Positions 7,174 through 19,383 of a stretch of DNA of 64,000 bases are shown in pieces. The translations under genes and the position numbers were made by a program. Source of the DNA: Halomonas beimenensis (lineage in GTDB: Bacteria > Pseudomonadota > Gammaproteobacteria > Pseudomonadales > Halomonadaceae). How positions within the stretch are numbered: position 1 is the stretch's first letter; each line of letters opens with the position of its first letter. The notes beneath the pieces are model-generated. The model ran no database searches. It was not told where the DNA came from and saw nothing but the letters and a program-made list of their open reading frames with translations. The stretch spans positions 806,001 to 870,000 of the forward strand of contig NZ_CP021435.1 in assembly GCF_002549795.1 (NCBI RefSeq), given 5' to 3'.

Positions 7174-8997
7174 ATGGCCGGTCAGATTCCGCAACGCTTC
7201 ATCGATGATCTCCTCGCCCGCGTCGACGTGGTCGAAGTGGTCGGGGAGCGGGTCAAGCTGAAGAAGACCGGGCGCAACCACTCGGGGCTCTGCCCCTTCC
7301 ACCAGGAAAAGTCCCCGTCGTTCACCGTGAGTGCGGACAAGCAGTTCTATCACTGCTTCGGCTGCGGTGCCCACGGCAACGCCCTGCGCTTCCTGATGGA
7401 GTACGACAAGCTGCGTTTCCCCGAGGCCGTGGAACAGCTGGCCGCCCGGCTGGGCCTGGAAGTGCCCCGGGAGGGAGCCGATGATCCCCGGGCCCAGGCC
7501 AGGGAGCGCAAGCGCAAGGAAGGGGTGAACCTGCTCGAGCTCGCGGCGAGCTTCTTCCGCGAACGCCTCAGGATGCCCGAGGGCCAGGGAGCCCGGGACT
7601 ACCTGGAGCGTCGTGGGCTGTCGCCGGAGGTGGTTCGGGACTTCGGCATCGGCTACGCCCCCGATGCCTGGGAGGGCCTCAAGCGTCACCTGGGCGAGCG
7701 CGGTATCGGCGAGGCGGTGCAGGTCGAGTACGGCCTGCTGGTCCATCGGGAGGACAGCGGGCGCACCTATGACCGCTTCCGCGACCGGGTGATCTTCCCG
7801 ATTCGCGACATCCGCGGGCGGACCATCGCCTTCGGCGGCCGGGTGCTGGGCGACGCCAAGCCCAAGTACCTGAACTCCCCGGAGACGCCGGTCTTCCACA
7901 AGGGGCGCGAGCTCTACGGCCTCTTCGAGGCCCGCCAGGCCAATCCCCGGCTCGAGCGCCTGGTCATCGTCGAGGGCTACATGGACGTGGTGGCGCTCGC
8001 CCAGTTCGGTATCCGCAATGCGGTGGCCACCCTGGGGACCGCCACCACGGAGGACCACCTGTCGCGGCTGTTCCGGATGGTCGACGAGGTGGTGTTCTGC
8101 TTCGATGGCGACCGGGCGGGTCGCCAGGCGGCGACCCGGGCGCTGGAGACGGTGTTGCCGCAGATGATCGACGGTCGCCAGGCGCGTTTCCTCTTCCTGC
8201 CGGAGGGAGAGGATCCCGATACCCTGGTGCGCCGCGAGGGCGCCGAGGCCTTCGAGGATCGGGTCACCTGTGCCAGCCCGCTCTCCGAGTTCCTCTTCGA
8301 GCAGGCCGCGGAGGGGCGCGACCTGGCGCGGCTGGAGGAGCGGGAACGCTATGCCAGCCGGGTGCTGGGGGCCATCGGGCGGCTGCCCGAGGGGGTGCTG
8401 AAGTCGCTGCTGCTGGCGGAACTCTCCCGCCGGACCGGCGTCGATCAATCTGACTTCGAGTCGTTGATGGCCGCCGAGCGGCCGAGCGGCCACGAGGCGG
8501 AGCCTCCCCCGGAGGCGTCGCCGGCGACGCAAGCGCCGGTCTGGCAGGGCGAGGAGCAAGGAGCCGGCCGTGCAGGTTCGCTCGGACTCATGGCTCGGGT
8601 CCTGCAGTTGCTGGTCCACGAACCGGGGCTCGTCGAGCGCCTGCCCGAGGACGAGGACTGGTGCGACGACGGCGCCCCCGATGGCCGTCTGTGCCGCGAG
8701 GTGGTGCGTCTGTTGAAGGCGGGACGCTACCGCAGTGCCCAGGTGCTCCTGGCGCATTTCCATGGCACCGCCGAGGGGGAGCGGCTGGCGGCGCTGGCGC
8801 GACGCGAGCTGTTGATCCCGGCCGCGGCGCGGGCCACCGAGCTGGAGGGGTTGGTGGAGCACTTCCGTCGCCATCAGCGACGGCGCTCGCCCCAGGAAGC
8901 GTTCGATGCCTTGCTGGCTCGGGAGCGGGCCGGTGAGCGGCTGTCCCGGGAGGAGCGTCAGCGCCTGATGGCGCTGCTGATGGAGCTCAAGGGATGA
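7174..8997 (+). CDS. dnaG: DNA primase
   Basis: DnaG synthesises RNA primers on the lagging strand with the DnaB helicase. The 607-residue product has an N-terminal CHC2 zinc ribbon (C40, H43, C61, C64). It then has a Toprim catalytic core with EGYMDVV (glutamate near residue 267) and FDGDRAG near residue 309 as acidic metal ligands, and a C-terminal helicase-interaction domain. CAGGG at 7162-7166 supports ATG 7174. Its position after the rpsU terminator suggests expression by read-through. Confidence 0.97.
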   Translation: MAGQIPQRFIDDLLARVDVVEVVGERVKLKKTGRNHSGLCPFHQEKSPSFTVSADKQFYHCFGCGAHGNALRFLMEYDKLRFPEAVEQLAARLGLEVPREGADDPRAQARERKRKEGVNLLELAASFFRERLRMPEGQGARDYLERRGLSPEVVRDFGIGYAPDAWEGLKRHLGERGIGEAVQVEYGLLVHREDSGRTYDRFRDRVIFPIRDIRGRTIAFGGRVLGDAKPKYLNSPETPVFHKGRELYGLFEARQANPRLERLVIVEGYMDVVALAQFGIRNAVATLGTATTEDHLSRLFRMVDEVVFCFDGDRAGRQAATRALETVLPQMIDGRQARFLFLPEGEDPDTLVRREGAEAFEDRVTCASPLSEFLFEQAAEGRDLARLEERERYASRVLGAIGRLPEGVLKSLLLAELSRRTGVDQSDFESLMAAERPSGHEAEPPPEASPATQAPVWQGEEQGAGRAGSLGLMARVLQLLVHEPGLVERLPEDEDWCDDGAPDGRLCREVVRLLKAGRYRSAQVLLAHFHGTAEGERLAALARRELLIPAAARATELEGLVEHFRRHQRRRSPQEAFDALLARERAGERLSREERQRLMALLMELKG

Positions 8998-9027
8998 GTC
9001 CGCGCGGGGGAGGCGTTGGCGCCGGGG

Positions 9028-9057
9028 TTGAATTTCCTCCTACCATCACCATATACA
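9028..9057 (+). promoter_or_regulatory. Candidate sigma-70 promoter upstream of rpoD (distal)
   Basis: TTGAAT (9028-9033) and TATACA (9052-9057) are 18 bases apart, in the A/T-richer gap between dnaG and rpoD. It could give rpoD a transcript independent of dnaG. Confidence 0.5.
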
Positions 9058-9127
9058 TCAGCGTCACCTGAAGGGGACGCAACCTGACAACCTAACACAC
9101 CTGAATGACCGCGCAAATACATCGAAC

Positions 9128-9157
9128 TGGCAGAAGTGCGGTCTAACCCGCTATACT
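9128..9157 (+). promoter_or_regulatory. Candidate promoter upstream of rpoD (proximal)
   Basis: TATACT (9152-9157) is a strong -10 hexamer 72 bases before the rpoD start; the best -35 is a weak TGGCAG (9128-9133) with 18-base spacing. It could be a second rpoD promoter; no clear heat-shock sigma element is recognised here. Confidence 0.4.
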
Positions 9158-9229
9158 GTCCGGCTTATCGAGCTTTCTCCGCCTCAGTGCTTCAGGTGCT
9201 TCATTCTTCTTCGTCGAGATAGGGTTTCT

Positions 9230-11086
<1,857 letters not shown>

Positions 11087-11110
11087 CGCCCGGTCCCGCC
11101 CCGTGCCCAC

Positions 11111-11143
11111 GACGCCCGCAGGCTTGCCTGCGGGCGTCGTCGT
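11111..11143 (+). terminator. Terminator hairpin after rpoD
   Basis: A 13-base perfect inverted repeat, GACGCCCGCAGGC and GCCTGCGGGCGTC (11111-11138), effectively closed by a CTTG tetraloop. It lies 24 bases after the rpoD stop, between convergent genes. The tail (GTCGTTTG) is only weakly T-rich, so the hairpin may serve both strands. Confidence 0.75.
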
Positions 11144-11146
11144 TTG

Positions 11147-11836
11147 TCAGGGCGAGGGAGCGTCGTCGCGGCGCCGCCAGCGCCGCACCAGCAGCAGCAG
11201 TTCGAGCATGGCGATGAACAGCAGGGTGTAGCCGAACAGCTCGGTGACTTCCTCGGCGATGTTCTTCACCGTCCTCAGGTAGTGTTCGCTGAGCGCGGCT
11301 TCCCAGAAGATGGACCGTCCGTAGAGCCGGGAAAACGCATAGGTGGTCAGGAAGCCGGCGGCGAACAGCCCGCCCGCGAACGTGGCGGCGTAGCGCTCCA
11401 GCTCCGCGACGAAGGCGCGTCGCCCCCGGATCACCACGAACAGCACCGGCAGCACCAGCAGGGTGACCAGCACCTGCCAGGCGCCATCGAAGACCCGGGT
11501 GTCCAGCCACATATCCTGCTCGCGGATCAGCGAGGCGCCGAGCAGCGCGACCAGCAGCAGGCTGAGATGGGGCAGTTCCCGGTCCAGCAGGCGGGTGGCC
11601 AGGGCCAGGAGGGTGGCGCCGAGCAGCAGCAGGGTCTGAGTGAACTCGGTGAAACCGAACTCGGAGAACTCGGCCAACGGAGCGGCCTCGGCCTCCAGGA
11701 AGACGCCCTCCATCAGGGCGCCGATCAACAGCAGGTAGAGGAGGCCGCGCAGGCAGAGGGCGCGGAAGCCGATCCGGTCGGCGGAAGGGGTGGAGGGCAT
11801 CCTTGTTCTCGCGATGGCATGTTTCAGGACCGGCAT
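11147..11836 (-). CDS. Uncharacterised multi-pass membrane protein
   Basis: I do not recognise the family. The 229-residue product has about six hydrophobic segments (for example LCLRGLLYLLLIGALM, TLLLLGATLLALAT, VLVTLLVLPVLFVV, FGYTLLFIAMLELLLLV) and a short basic C-terminus, so it is an inner-membrane protein. The first ATG (11836) overlaps the stop of the upstream LysR gene (TAATG), which suggests coupling; ATG 11800 is an alternative without a properly spaced ribosome-binding site. Translational coupling to a regulator of serine metabolism is the only functional hint. Confidence 0.7.
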   Translation of the reverse strand: MPVLKHAIARTRMPSTPSADRIGFRALCLRGLLYLLLIGALMEGVFLEAEAAPLAEFSEFGFTEFTQTLLLLGATLLALATRLLDRELPHLSLLLVALLGASLIREQDMWLDTRVFDGAWQVLVTLLVLPVLFVVIRGRRAFVAELERYAATFAGGLFAAGFLTTYAFSRLYGRSIFWEAALSEHYLRTVKNIAEEVTELFGYTLLFIAMLELLLLVRRWRRRDDAPSP

Positions 11837-12801
11837 TATAGCGAGCCCGGCCCCGGTTCGCGTGCCATTCTTCGCCCTCCGGCCCCTTCCGGGCGCCGCG
11901 ATTCCTCGAGCAGCCAGTCATGCACCGCCCTGACTCGGCGGTCATCCAGGGCGCCGGTGGCATGGACGATCCCGTAGTGCATGCCGGTCGCCACCCGCTG
12001 GGGGAAAGGCGCGATCAGGATCCCGCTGTCCAGCTCGCCGGTGATCAGGGTCTGGCGGGCGATGGCCACCCCCATGCCGGCGGTGGCCGCGGCCATGGTC
12101 AGATGGTTGCGGTTGAAGGTGTAGCCGCGCCGGACGTTGAGGCGCGGGGCCTCGATGGCCGCCAGGTAGTGCTCCCACTCGCCGTAGTCGTGACTGCCAC
12201 GCCAGGCGGTGACGTCGTGCAGCAGGGGGTACCAGGCCAGGTCCTCGGGGCGGCGCAGCGGCGGTCGTCCGCGCATCAGCGCGGGGGCGCAGACCGGGAA
12301 GATGGTCTCCTCCATCAGCGGGGTGATCGCCATCCCCGGGTAGTGGCCGTCGTTGAGGTCCAGGGCCAGGTCGAAGTCACCCTCGCGCAGCGAGGTGCTG
12401 CTGTCCTCGGAGGTGACATGCAGCTCGATGTCCGGGAAGCGCGCCTGGAGTCTCGGCAGGCGGGGCATCAGCCACTTGTTGAGGAAGGAGGGCACGACAC
12501 GAATGCGGATGATGCCGCTCATGACCCCGCTGCGCAGCCGCTTCACCTCGAGCCCTACGGACTGGTAGGCCTCGTCCACCACGTCGGCCAGGCGCCGGCC
12601 TTCCTCGGTGAGGGCCAGGCGGCGGGGGAGGCGGCGGAACAGCTTGAAGCCGAGGCGGTCTTCCAGCTGCTTGATCTGCTGGCTGACCGCGCCGGTGGTG
12701 ACGTGGAGCTCCTCCGCGGCCCGGGTGAAGGACAGGTGGCGAGCGCTGACCACGAAGACCTTCAGCCAGGCGTGGGTCTGGGAGTTGAGGAGACGGCTCA
12801 T
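11836..12801 (-). CDS. LysR-family regulator (GcvA/DsdC-like), likely regulator of sdaA
   Basis: A 321-residue LysR-type regulator. The N-terminal winged helix-turn-helix (LSFTRAAEELHVTTGAVSQQIKQLE) is followed by an effector-binding domain from about residue 95. The HTH and the domain style (FKLFRRLPRRLALTEEG, WYPLLHDVTAW) resemble the GcvA/DsdC branch, whose members control glycine and serine catabolic genes. It is divergently transcribed from sdaA across a 160-base gap, which strongly suggests that it regulates sdaA. The effector is unknown; glycine or serine would fit the context. Confidence 0.88.
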   Translation of the reverse strand: MSRLLNSQTHAWLKVFVVSARHLSFTRAAEELHVTTGAVSQQIKQLEDRLGFKLFRRLPRRLALTEEGRRLADVVDEAYQSVGLEVKRLRSGVMSGIIRIRVVPSFLNKWLMPRLPRLQARFPDIELHVTSEDSSTSLREGDFDLALDLNDGHYPGMAITPLMEETIFPVCAPALMRGRPPLRRPEDLAWYPLLHDVTAWRGSHDYGEWEHYLAAIEAPRLNVRRGYTFNRNHLTMAAATAGMGVAIARQTLITGELDSGILIAPFPQRVATGMHYGIVHATGALDDRRVRAVHDWLLEESRRPEGAGGRRMAREPGPGSL

Positions 12802-12961
12802 GGTTTAGTGAGGCTATACCGTGGGCGAGATATTCTGGATTGCCGGGGCGCCGGGCTGGCGACAACAATACGACCTAGTGCCAGCGAAGGCCAGTTGGCT
12901 TTAGTGTAACTGATAACAAGGCATCCCCGGAGCGATCCGGCCCTGACACGAGGCTCTCCCC

Positions 12962-14341
<1,380 letters not shown>

Positions 14342-14375
14342 TTCTCTCCGTCGGGCGGCGGCGGCCGCCGGACCT

Positions 14376-14408
14376 GGCGCGCGACCCCTCGGGTGGCGCG
14401 CCTTTTTT
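14376..14408 (+). terminator. Rho-independent terminator after sdaA
   Basis: GGCGCGC (14376-14382) pairs with GCGCGCC (14396-14402), extended inside by ACCC/GGGT around a CTC loop, then TTTTTT (14403-14408). It separates sdaA from the ABC transporter operon. Confidence 0.92.
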
Positions 14409-14495
14409 ATTTGCAAGCTACTGATACCCGGGGCTCTACACCATTGGTCGAGTTCGGCGATTCGGTGGTTGCCGGCGCTCGTTTCGTCCTCTAGC

Positions 14496-14509
14496 TTACG
14501 TTGACGTAA
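14496..14509. promoter_or_regulatory. Palindromic operator candidate upstream of the LIV-type ABC operon
   Basis: TTACGT-TG-ACGTAA is a perfect 6+6 palindrome 121 bases before the first transporter gene, in a relatively A/T-rich patch. The form resembles palindromes used by MerR-family regulators such as LiuR, from memory and unverified. No MerR gene is in the window. Confidence 0.45.
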
Positions 14510-14630
14510 AGGTTAAACATCCATCGGGCGCTTGCCTCGATGCCGGTGACGACGACAGCACCTCGCCACCACAACAACGACAACAGCCACGCAACGGCGG
14601 ATCGCCATGGCGGTCCCGAGAGGACGTCAC

Positions 14631-15407
14631 ATGACCCAGGAGTTCGTGCTCGAGACTCGCGGGTTGACCAAGGAATTCCGCGGCTTCACCGCCGTGGACG
14701 ACGTCAACCTGAAGGTCCGCGAAGGGCATATCCATGCCCTGATCGGCCCCAACGGGGCCGGCAAGACCACCGTCTTCAACCTGCTCACCAAGTTCCTGCC
14801 GCCCACCCGCGGCGAGATCCTCTACCGCGGCAAGCCGATCACCGGCATGCGGGCCAACGACATCGCCCGGCTCGGCCTGGTGCGTTCCTTCCAGATCTCG
14901 GCGGTCTTCGCCCACATGACGGCCCTGGAGAACGTGCGAGTGGCCCTGCAGCGCCGGCTCGGCACCTCCTTCCACTTCTGGAAGTCCGAGCGCTCCCTGG
15001 AGCCGCTCAACGACCAGGCGCTGGCGTTGCTCGACCAGGTCGGTCTCAAGGACTACGCCGACGTGCTGACCGTGGAGATGCCCTACGGCCGCAAGCGGGC
15101 CCTGGAAGTGGCCACCACCCTGGCCCTGGATCCCGCGGTGATGCTGCTCGACGAGCCGACCCAGGGCATGGGGGCCGAGGACGTCGACCGCATCGTCGAA
15201 CTGATCCGCCGCGTCTCCGAGGGGCGCACCGTGCTGATGGTGGAGCACAACCTGAGCGTCGTGAGCCGACTGTGCGATCGCATCACCGTGCTGGCCCGGG
15301 GCAGCATCCTCGCCGAGGGCGATTACGCGGCCGTCTCGACGGATCCGCGGGTCCGGGAGGCCTACATGGGCAGCGAGGCAGGCGAGACAGAGGAGGCCGG
15401 GGCATGA
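14631..15407 (+). CDS. livG: LIV-type ABC transporter ATP-binding protein (LivG-like)
   Basis: A 258-residue ATPase of the branched-chain amino acid (HAAT) class. It has Walker A GPNGAGKTT near residue 38, an RSFQ Q-loop, a divergent signature (MPYGRKRALE in place of LSGGQ), Walker B VMLLDEPTQGM and the switch histidine in EHNLSVV. GAGAGGA at 14618-14624 fixes ATG 14631. It overlaps livF by four bases and begins a five-gene operon (ATPase, ATPase, binding protein, two permeases). The substrate cannot be read from sequence. Confidence 0.9.
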   Translation: MTQEFVLETRGLTKEFRGFTAVDDVNLKVREGHIHALIGPNGAGKTTVFNLLTKFLPPTRGEILYRGKPITGMRANDIARLGLVRSFQISAVFAHMTALENVRVALQRRLGTSFHFWKSERSLEPLNDQALALLDQVGLKDYADVLTVEMPYGRKRALEVATTLALDPAVMLLDEPTQGMGAEDVDRIVELIRRVSEGRTVLMVEHNLSVVSRLCDRITVLARGSILAEGDYAAVSTDPRVREAYMGSEAGETEEAGA

Positions 15408-16141
15408 CGGAGGCCGCACTGGAATATCGAGACCTCGATGGCGCCGAGATGCTCCGCGTCCGGGACCTGCACGCCTTCTACGGCGAATCGCATATCCTGC
15501 ACGGGGTCGACTTCGACGTTCGCCGGGGCGAGCTGGTGACCCTGCTGGGGCGCAACGGCGCCGGGCGCAGCACCACCCTCAAGGCGATCATGAACATGGT
15601 CGGTCATCGCACCGGCTCCATCGTCATCAACGGCAACGAGACCCTGGCCATGCGCCCCCACCGCATCCCGCGGCTCGGCGTGGGCTATTGCCCGGAGGAA
15701 CGGGGCATCTTCTCGAGCCTCGACGTCGAGGAAAACCTGTTGCTGCCGCCCACGGTGCGCTCCGGCGGGATGAGCCTCGACGAGATCTACGAGATGTTCC
15801 CCAACCTCTACGAGCGTCGCCGTAGCCAGGGCACTCGGCTCTCCGGCGGCGAGCAGCAGATGCTGGCCATGGCGCGCATCCTGCGAACCGGGGCCCGCTT
15901 GCTGCTGCTCGACGAGATCACCGAGGGGCTGGCGCCGGTCATCAACCAGGCGCTGGGCGAGGTGCTGGTCAAGCTCAAGGAGCGCGGCATGACCATCGTC
16001 CTGGTGGAGCAGAACTTCCGTTTCGCCGCCCCGCTCGCCGACCGGCACTTCGTCATGGAGCACGGGCGCATCATCGAGGAGATCTCGGCCGCCGAGCTGC
16101 CGTCGCGGCGCGAACACCTGAACTCCCTGCTGGGGGTCTGA
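15404..16141 (+). CDS. livF: LIV-type ABC transporter ATP-binding protein (LivF-like) with altered Walker A
   Basis: The second ATPase of the HAAT transporter, 245 residues. Walker A reads GRNGAGRSTT near residue 47: the invariant lysine is replaced by arginine, and the codon CGC at that site is unambiguous. The signature RLSGGEQQMLA, Walker B LLLLDEITEGLAP and the switch-region motif VEQNFRFA are intact. Since livG keeps its lysine, the heterodimer may have one normal and one altered nucleotide site; alternatively arginine is a subfamily trait. The start overlaps the livG stop (ATGA). Confidence 0.9.
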   Translation: MTEAALEYRDLDGAEMLRVRDLHAFYGESHILHGVDFDVRRGELVTLLGRNGAGRSTTLKAIMNMVGHRTGSIVINGNETLAMRPHRIPRLGVGYCPEERGIFSSLDVEENLLLPPTVRSGGMSLDEIYEMFPNLYERRRSQGTRLSGGEQQMLAMARILRTGARLLLLDEITEGLAPVINQALGEVLVKLKERGMTIVLVEQNFRFAAPLADRHFVMEHGRIIEEISAAELPSRREHLNSLLGV

Positions 16142-16212
16142 CGGCGACGCCGCCTTTCCCTCCGCAACCGCTCGACAACAACAAACCGCCCCCCGGGGGC
16201 ATGGAGAGCACG

Positions 16213-17433
16213 ATGACCTTCAACAAGCGCACTCTCGCCGGCGCCATCGCCGTCGCCACCACCGCCCTGGCCGGCGGCACCGCCCAGGCCCAGATGAGCG
16301 ACGATGCCGTGCGCATCGGCTACCTCGCCGACATGTCCGGCACCTATCGCGACCTGGCCGGCCCCGGCGGCCTGGAGGCCCTGAACATGGCCGTCGAGGA
16401 CTTCGGGGGCGAGGTCAACGGGGTGCCCATCGAGGTGTTCAGCGCCGACGATCGCAACAGCGCCGACGTGGGGGCCAACACCGTTCGCGAGTGGATCGAC
16501 CAGCGCAACGTCGACCTGGTCGCCGGCATGGTGGCCTCCTCGGTGTCCATCGCCGTGACCAAGGTCCTCGAGGAGAACGACGGACTGGCGATCATCTCCG
16601 GCTCCGCCGCCTCCAGCATCACCAACGAGCACTGCACCCCCAACCACATCCACTGGGTCTACGACACCTACCCCCTGGCGCACGGCACCGCCAAGGCGGT
16701 GGTCGAGCAGGGCGGTGACACCTGGTTCATGCTCACCGCCGACTACGCCTTCGGCCATGCCCTGGAGGGCGACGTGACCAAGGTGGTGGAGGAGAACGGC
16801 GGCGAGGTCGTCGGCGGCGTGCGCCATCCCTTCCCGACCAGCGACTTCTCCTCCTACATCCTCCAGGCCCAGGGCTCGGGCGCCGACATCGTCGGCCTGG
16901 CCAACGCCGGCTCCGACACGGTCAACGCCATCAAGACCGCCAGCCAGTTCGGCCTGACCCAGACCGGCCAGCAGCTCGCCGGCCTGCTGATCTTCCTCAA
17001 CGACGTCCATGCCATGGGGCTGGAGGCCACCCAGGGCCTGCTGCTGACCACCGGCTGGTACTGGGACATGGACGAGCAGTCCCGGGAATGGGCCGAGCGC
17101 TACTTCGAGCGGGTCGGTCGCATGCCGACCATGGTCCAGGCCGGCGTCTACTCCAGCACCATGCACTACCTAAACGCCGTGGAAGCCGCGGGCACCGACG
17201 AGCCCGAGGTGGTCCGTGCCCAGATGGGGGAGATGCCGGTGGAGGACTTCTTCTCCCGCAACGGCCGCATCCGCGAGGACGGCCGCATGGTCCACGACAT
17301 GTACCTGGCCCAGGTGAAGTCGCCGGAGGAGTCCACCGGCGAGTGGGACCTCTACGAGATCAAGAGCACCATTCCCGCCGAGGAGGCCTATCGCCCGCTC
17401 AGCGAGAGCCAGTGCGACCTGGTCAACCAGTGA
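16213..17433 (+). CDS. ABC transporter periplasmic substrate-binding protein (Peripla_BP_6)
   Basis: A 406-residue type I periplasmic binding protein of the LivJ/LivK/amide-binding group. The signal peptide is residues 1 to about 26 (KRTLAGAIAVATTALAGGTAQA-Q), followed by the standard opening VRIGYLADMSGTYRDLAGPG. ATG 16213 is preferred because GGAGAG lies five bases upstream; ATG 16201 would add four residues. It belongs to the operon with livG, livF, livH and livM. The ligand could be a branched-chain amino acid, an amide or another small amino compound; nothing visible decides this. Confidence 0.88.
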   Translation: MTFNKRTLAGAIAVATTALAGGTAQAQMSDDAVRIGYLADMSGTYRDLAGPGGLEALNMAVEDFGGEVNGVPIEVFSADDRNSADVGANTVREWIDQRNVDLVAGMVASSVSIAVTKVLEENDGLAIISGSAASSITNEHCTPNHIHWVYDTYPLAHGTAKAVVEQGGDTWFMLTADYAFGHALEGDVTKVVEENGGEVVGGVRHPFPTSDFSSYILQAQGSGADIVGLANAGSDTVNAIKTASQFGLTQTGQQLAGLLIFLNDVHAMGLEATQGLLLTTGWYWDMDEQSREWAERYFERVGRMPTMVQAGVYSSTMHYLNAVEAAGTDEPEVVRAQMGEMPVEDFFSRNGRIREDGRMVHDMYLAQVKSPEESTGEWDLYEIKSTIPAEEAYRPLSESQCDLVNQ

Positions 17434-17494
17434 GCTGAGCCCGACCCGGCGGCGGCCGCGGCCGCCGCCTCCATGACGGCGAGGAGACCCTGCC

Positions 17495-18382
17495 ATGACG
17501 ATGATATTCGGGGTGCCGCTGGCAGTATTCATGGGCCAGCTGATGCTGGGCCTGATCAACGGCGCCTTCTATGCCCTGCTGAGCCTGGGGCTGGCGGTGA
17601 TCTTCGGCCTGCTGAAGATCATCAACTTCGCCCACGGCGCCCAGTACATGCTGGGCGCCTTCGCGGCCCTGCTGGGCCTGCAGTACCTGGGCATCAACTA
17701 CTGGCTGGCCCTGCTGCTGGTACCCCTGGTGGTGGGCGGCCTGGGGATGGTGATCGAACGCACCATCCTGCGCCGCATCGCCCACCTGGATCACCTCTAC
17801 GGCCTGCTGCTGACCTATGGCCTGGCGCTGATCTTCGAGGGCACCCTGATCAACTTCTTCGGCGTCTCCGGGGCCAGCTATCCGGTGCCCGAGGCGCTGC
17901 AGGGCGGCCTCAACCTGGGCTTCATGTTCCTGCCCACCTACCGCGGCTGGGTGCTGGTGGCAGCGCTGGCGGTGTGTCTGGGGACCTGGTTCGTCATCGA
18001 GCGGACCCGGCTCGGCGCCTACCTGCGGGCCGGCACCGAGAATCCGGCGCTGATGCAGGCCTTCGGGGTCAACGTGCCCCAGCTGGTCACCCTGACCTAC
18101 GGCTTCGGGGTCGCCCTGGCCGCCTTCGCCGGGGTACTGGCCGCGCCGCTCTACCCGGTCTCGCCCACCATGGGCTCGAGCCTGCTGATCGTGGTCTTCG
18201 CCGTGGTGGTGATCGGCGGCATGGGCTCGATCCTCGGTGCCATCCTCACCGGCCTGGCCATGGGCCTGGTCGAGGGGCTGACCAAGGTGTACTACCCCGA
18301 GGCCGCCAACACCGTGATCTTCCTGGTGATGATCCTGGTGCTGATGCTGCGTCCCGCGGGACTCTTCGGTAAGGAGGCATGA
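17495..18382 (+). CDS. livH: LIV-type ABC transporter permease (LivH-like)
   Basis: A 295-residue inner-membrane permease with about eight hydrophobic segments. It has the typical opening (GLINGAFYALLSLGLAVIFGLL, then KIINFAHGA) and the conserved late segment GGMGSILGAILTGLAMGLVEG. It forms the transmembrane pore with the LivM-like protein. GAGGAGA at 17481-17487 supports ATG 17495. One base separates its stop from the next gene. Confidence 0.9.
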   Translation: MTMIFGVPLAVFMGQLMLGLINGAFYALLSLGLAVIFGLLKIINFAHGAQYMLGAFAALLGLQYLGINYWLALLLVPLVVGGLGMVIERTILRRIAHLDHLYGLLLTYGLALIFEGTLINFFGVSGASYPVPEALQGGLNLGFMFLPTYRGWVLVAALAVCLGTWFVIERTRLGAYLRAGTENPALMQAFGVNVPQLVTLTYGFGVALAAFAGVLAAPLYPVSPTMGSSLLIVVFAVVVIGGMGSILGAILTGLAMGLVEGLTKVYYPEAANTVIFLVMILVLMLRPAGLFGKEA

Positions 18383-18383
18383 C

Positions 18384-19370
18384 ATGACGGCCACCACCCA
18401 GACCCTCTCGCCCTCGATGAAGCGTCGCCGGCGTGCCCGGCAACGCCGCGGGGCCCTCTACCTGGCCCTGCTGGCCATCGGCCTGGTGGCGCCCTTCGTC
18501 GCCTACCCGGTCTTCCTGATGAAGATCCTGTGCTTCGCGCTCTTCGCCTGCGCCTTCAACCTGCTGCTGGGCTACGCGGGGCTGCTGTCCTTCGGCCATG
18601 CGGCCTTCCTGGCCACCGGCGGCTACGTCACCGGCTACCTGCTGTCGAGCCACCCGGCGCTGACGCCGGAGACCGGCATCCTCGCCGGGACCCTGGCCAG
18701 CCTCGGGCTGGGACTGGTGTTCGGGGCCCTGGCGATCCGCCGCCAGGGGATCTACTTCGCCATGGTCACCCTGGCACTGGCTCAGATGGTGTTCTTCTTC
18801 TACATCCAGGCGCCCTTCACCGGCGGCGAGGACGGCCTGCACGGCGTGCCCCGGGGGCAGCTGTTCGGCCTGATCGACCTCTCCAGCAACCTGGCCATGT
18901 ACTACTTCGTGTTCGCGGTCTTCGTGCTCGGCTTCGCCCTGATCCAGCGTACCGTGCACTCGCCCTTCGGCCAGGTGCTCAAGGCGATCCGCGAGAACGA
19001 GCCCCGAGCCGTCTCGCTGGGCTACAACGTCGATGCCTACAAGCTGGTGGCCTTCGTGATCTCGGCGGGCCTGGCGGGCCTGGCGGGCTCCACCAAGACG
19101 GTGGTCTTCCAGCTGGCCTCGCTCACCGACGCCCATTGGCACATGTCCGGTGAGGTGATCCTGATGACGCTGCTCGGCGGGGTGGGTACCCTCTTCGGCC
19201 CCCTGGTCGGCGCGGGCCTGGTGGTCAGCCTGCAGACCCAGCTCGCCCAGTCGCCGCTGGGCAACTGGGTGAGCGTGATCCTCGGCGCGATCTTCGTGAT
19301 CTGCGTACTGAGCTTCCGCAGCGGCATCGTCGGCGAGATCCAGAAGATCGTCCGCAAGAACTTCAAGTAA
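18384..19370 (+). CDS. livM: LIV-type ABC transporter permease (LivM-like)
   Basis: A 328-residue permease. A strongly basic cytoplasmic N-terminus (KRRRRARQRR) precedes the hydrophobic segments and the family motifs NLLLGYAGLLSFGHAAF, RRQGIYFAMVTLALAQM and GGVGTLFGPLVGAG. AAGGAGG at 18371-18377 is an excellent ribosome-binding site. It ends the five-gene transporter operon and converges on a LysR gene 13 bases later. Confidence 0.9.
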   Translation: MTATTQTLSPSMKRRRRARQRRGALYLALLAIGLVAPFVAYPVFLMKILCFALFACAFNLLLGYAGLLSFGHAAFLATGGYVTGYLLSSHPALTPETGILAGTLASLGLGLVFGALAIRRQGIYFAMVTLALAQMVFFFYIQAPFTGGEDGLHGVPRGQLFGLIDLSSNLAMYYFVFAVFVLGFALIQRTVHSPFGQVLKAIRENEPRAVSLGYNVDAYKLVAFVISAGLAGLAGSTKTVVFQLASLTDAHWHMSGEVILMTLLGGVGTLFGPLVGAGLVVSLQTQLAQSPLGNWVSVILGAIFVICVLSFRSGIVGEIQKIVRKNFK

Positions 19371-19383
19371 GGCCGGTCGCCGG

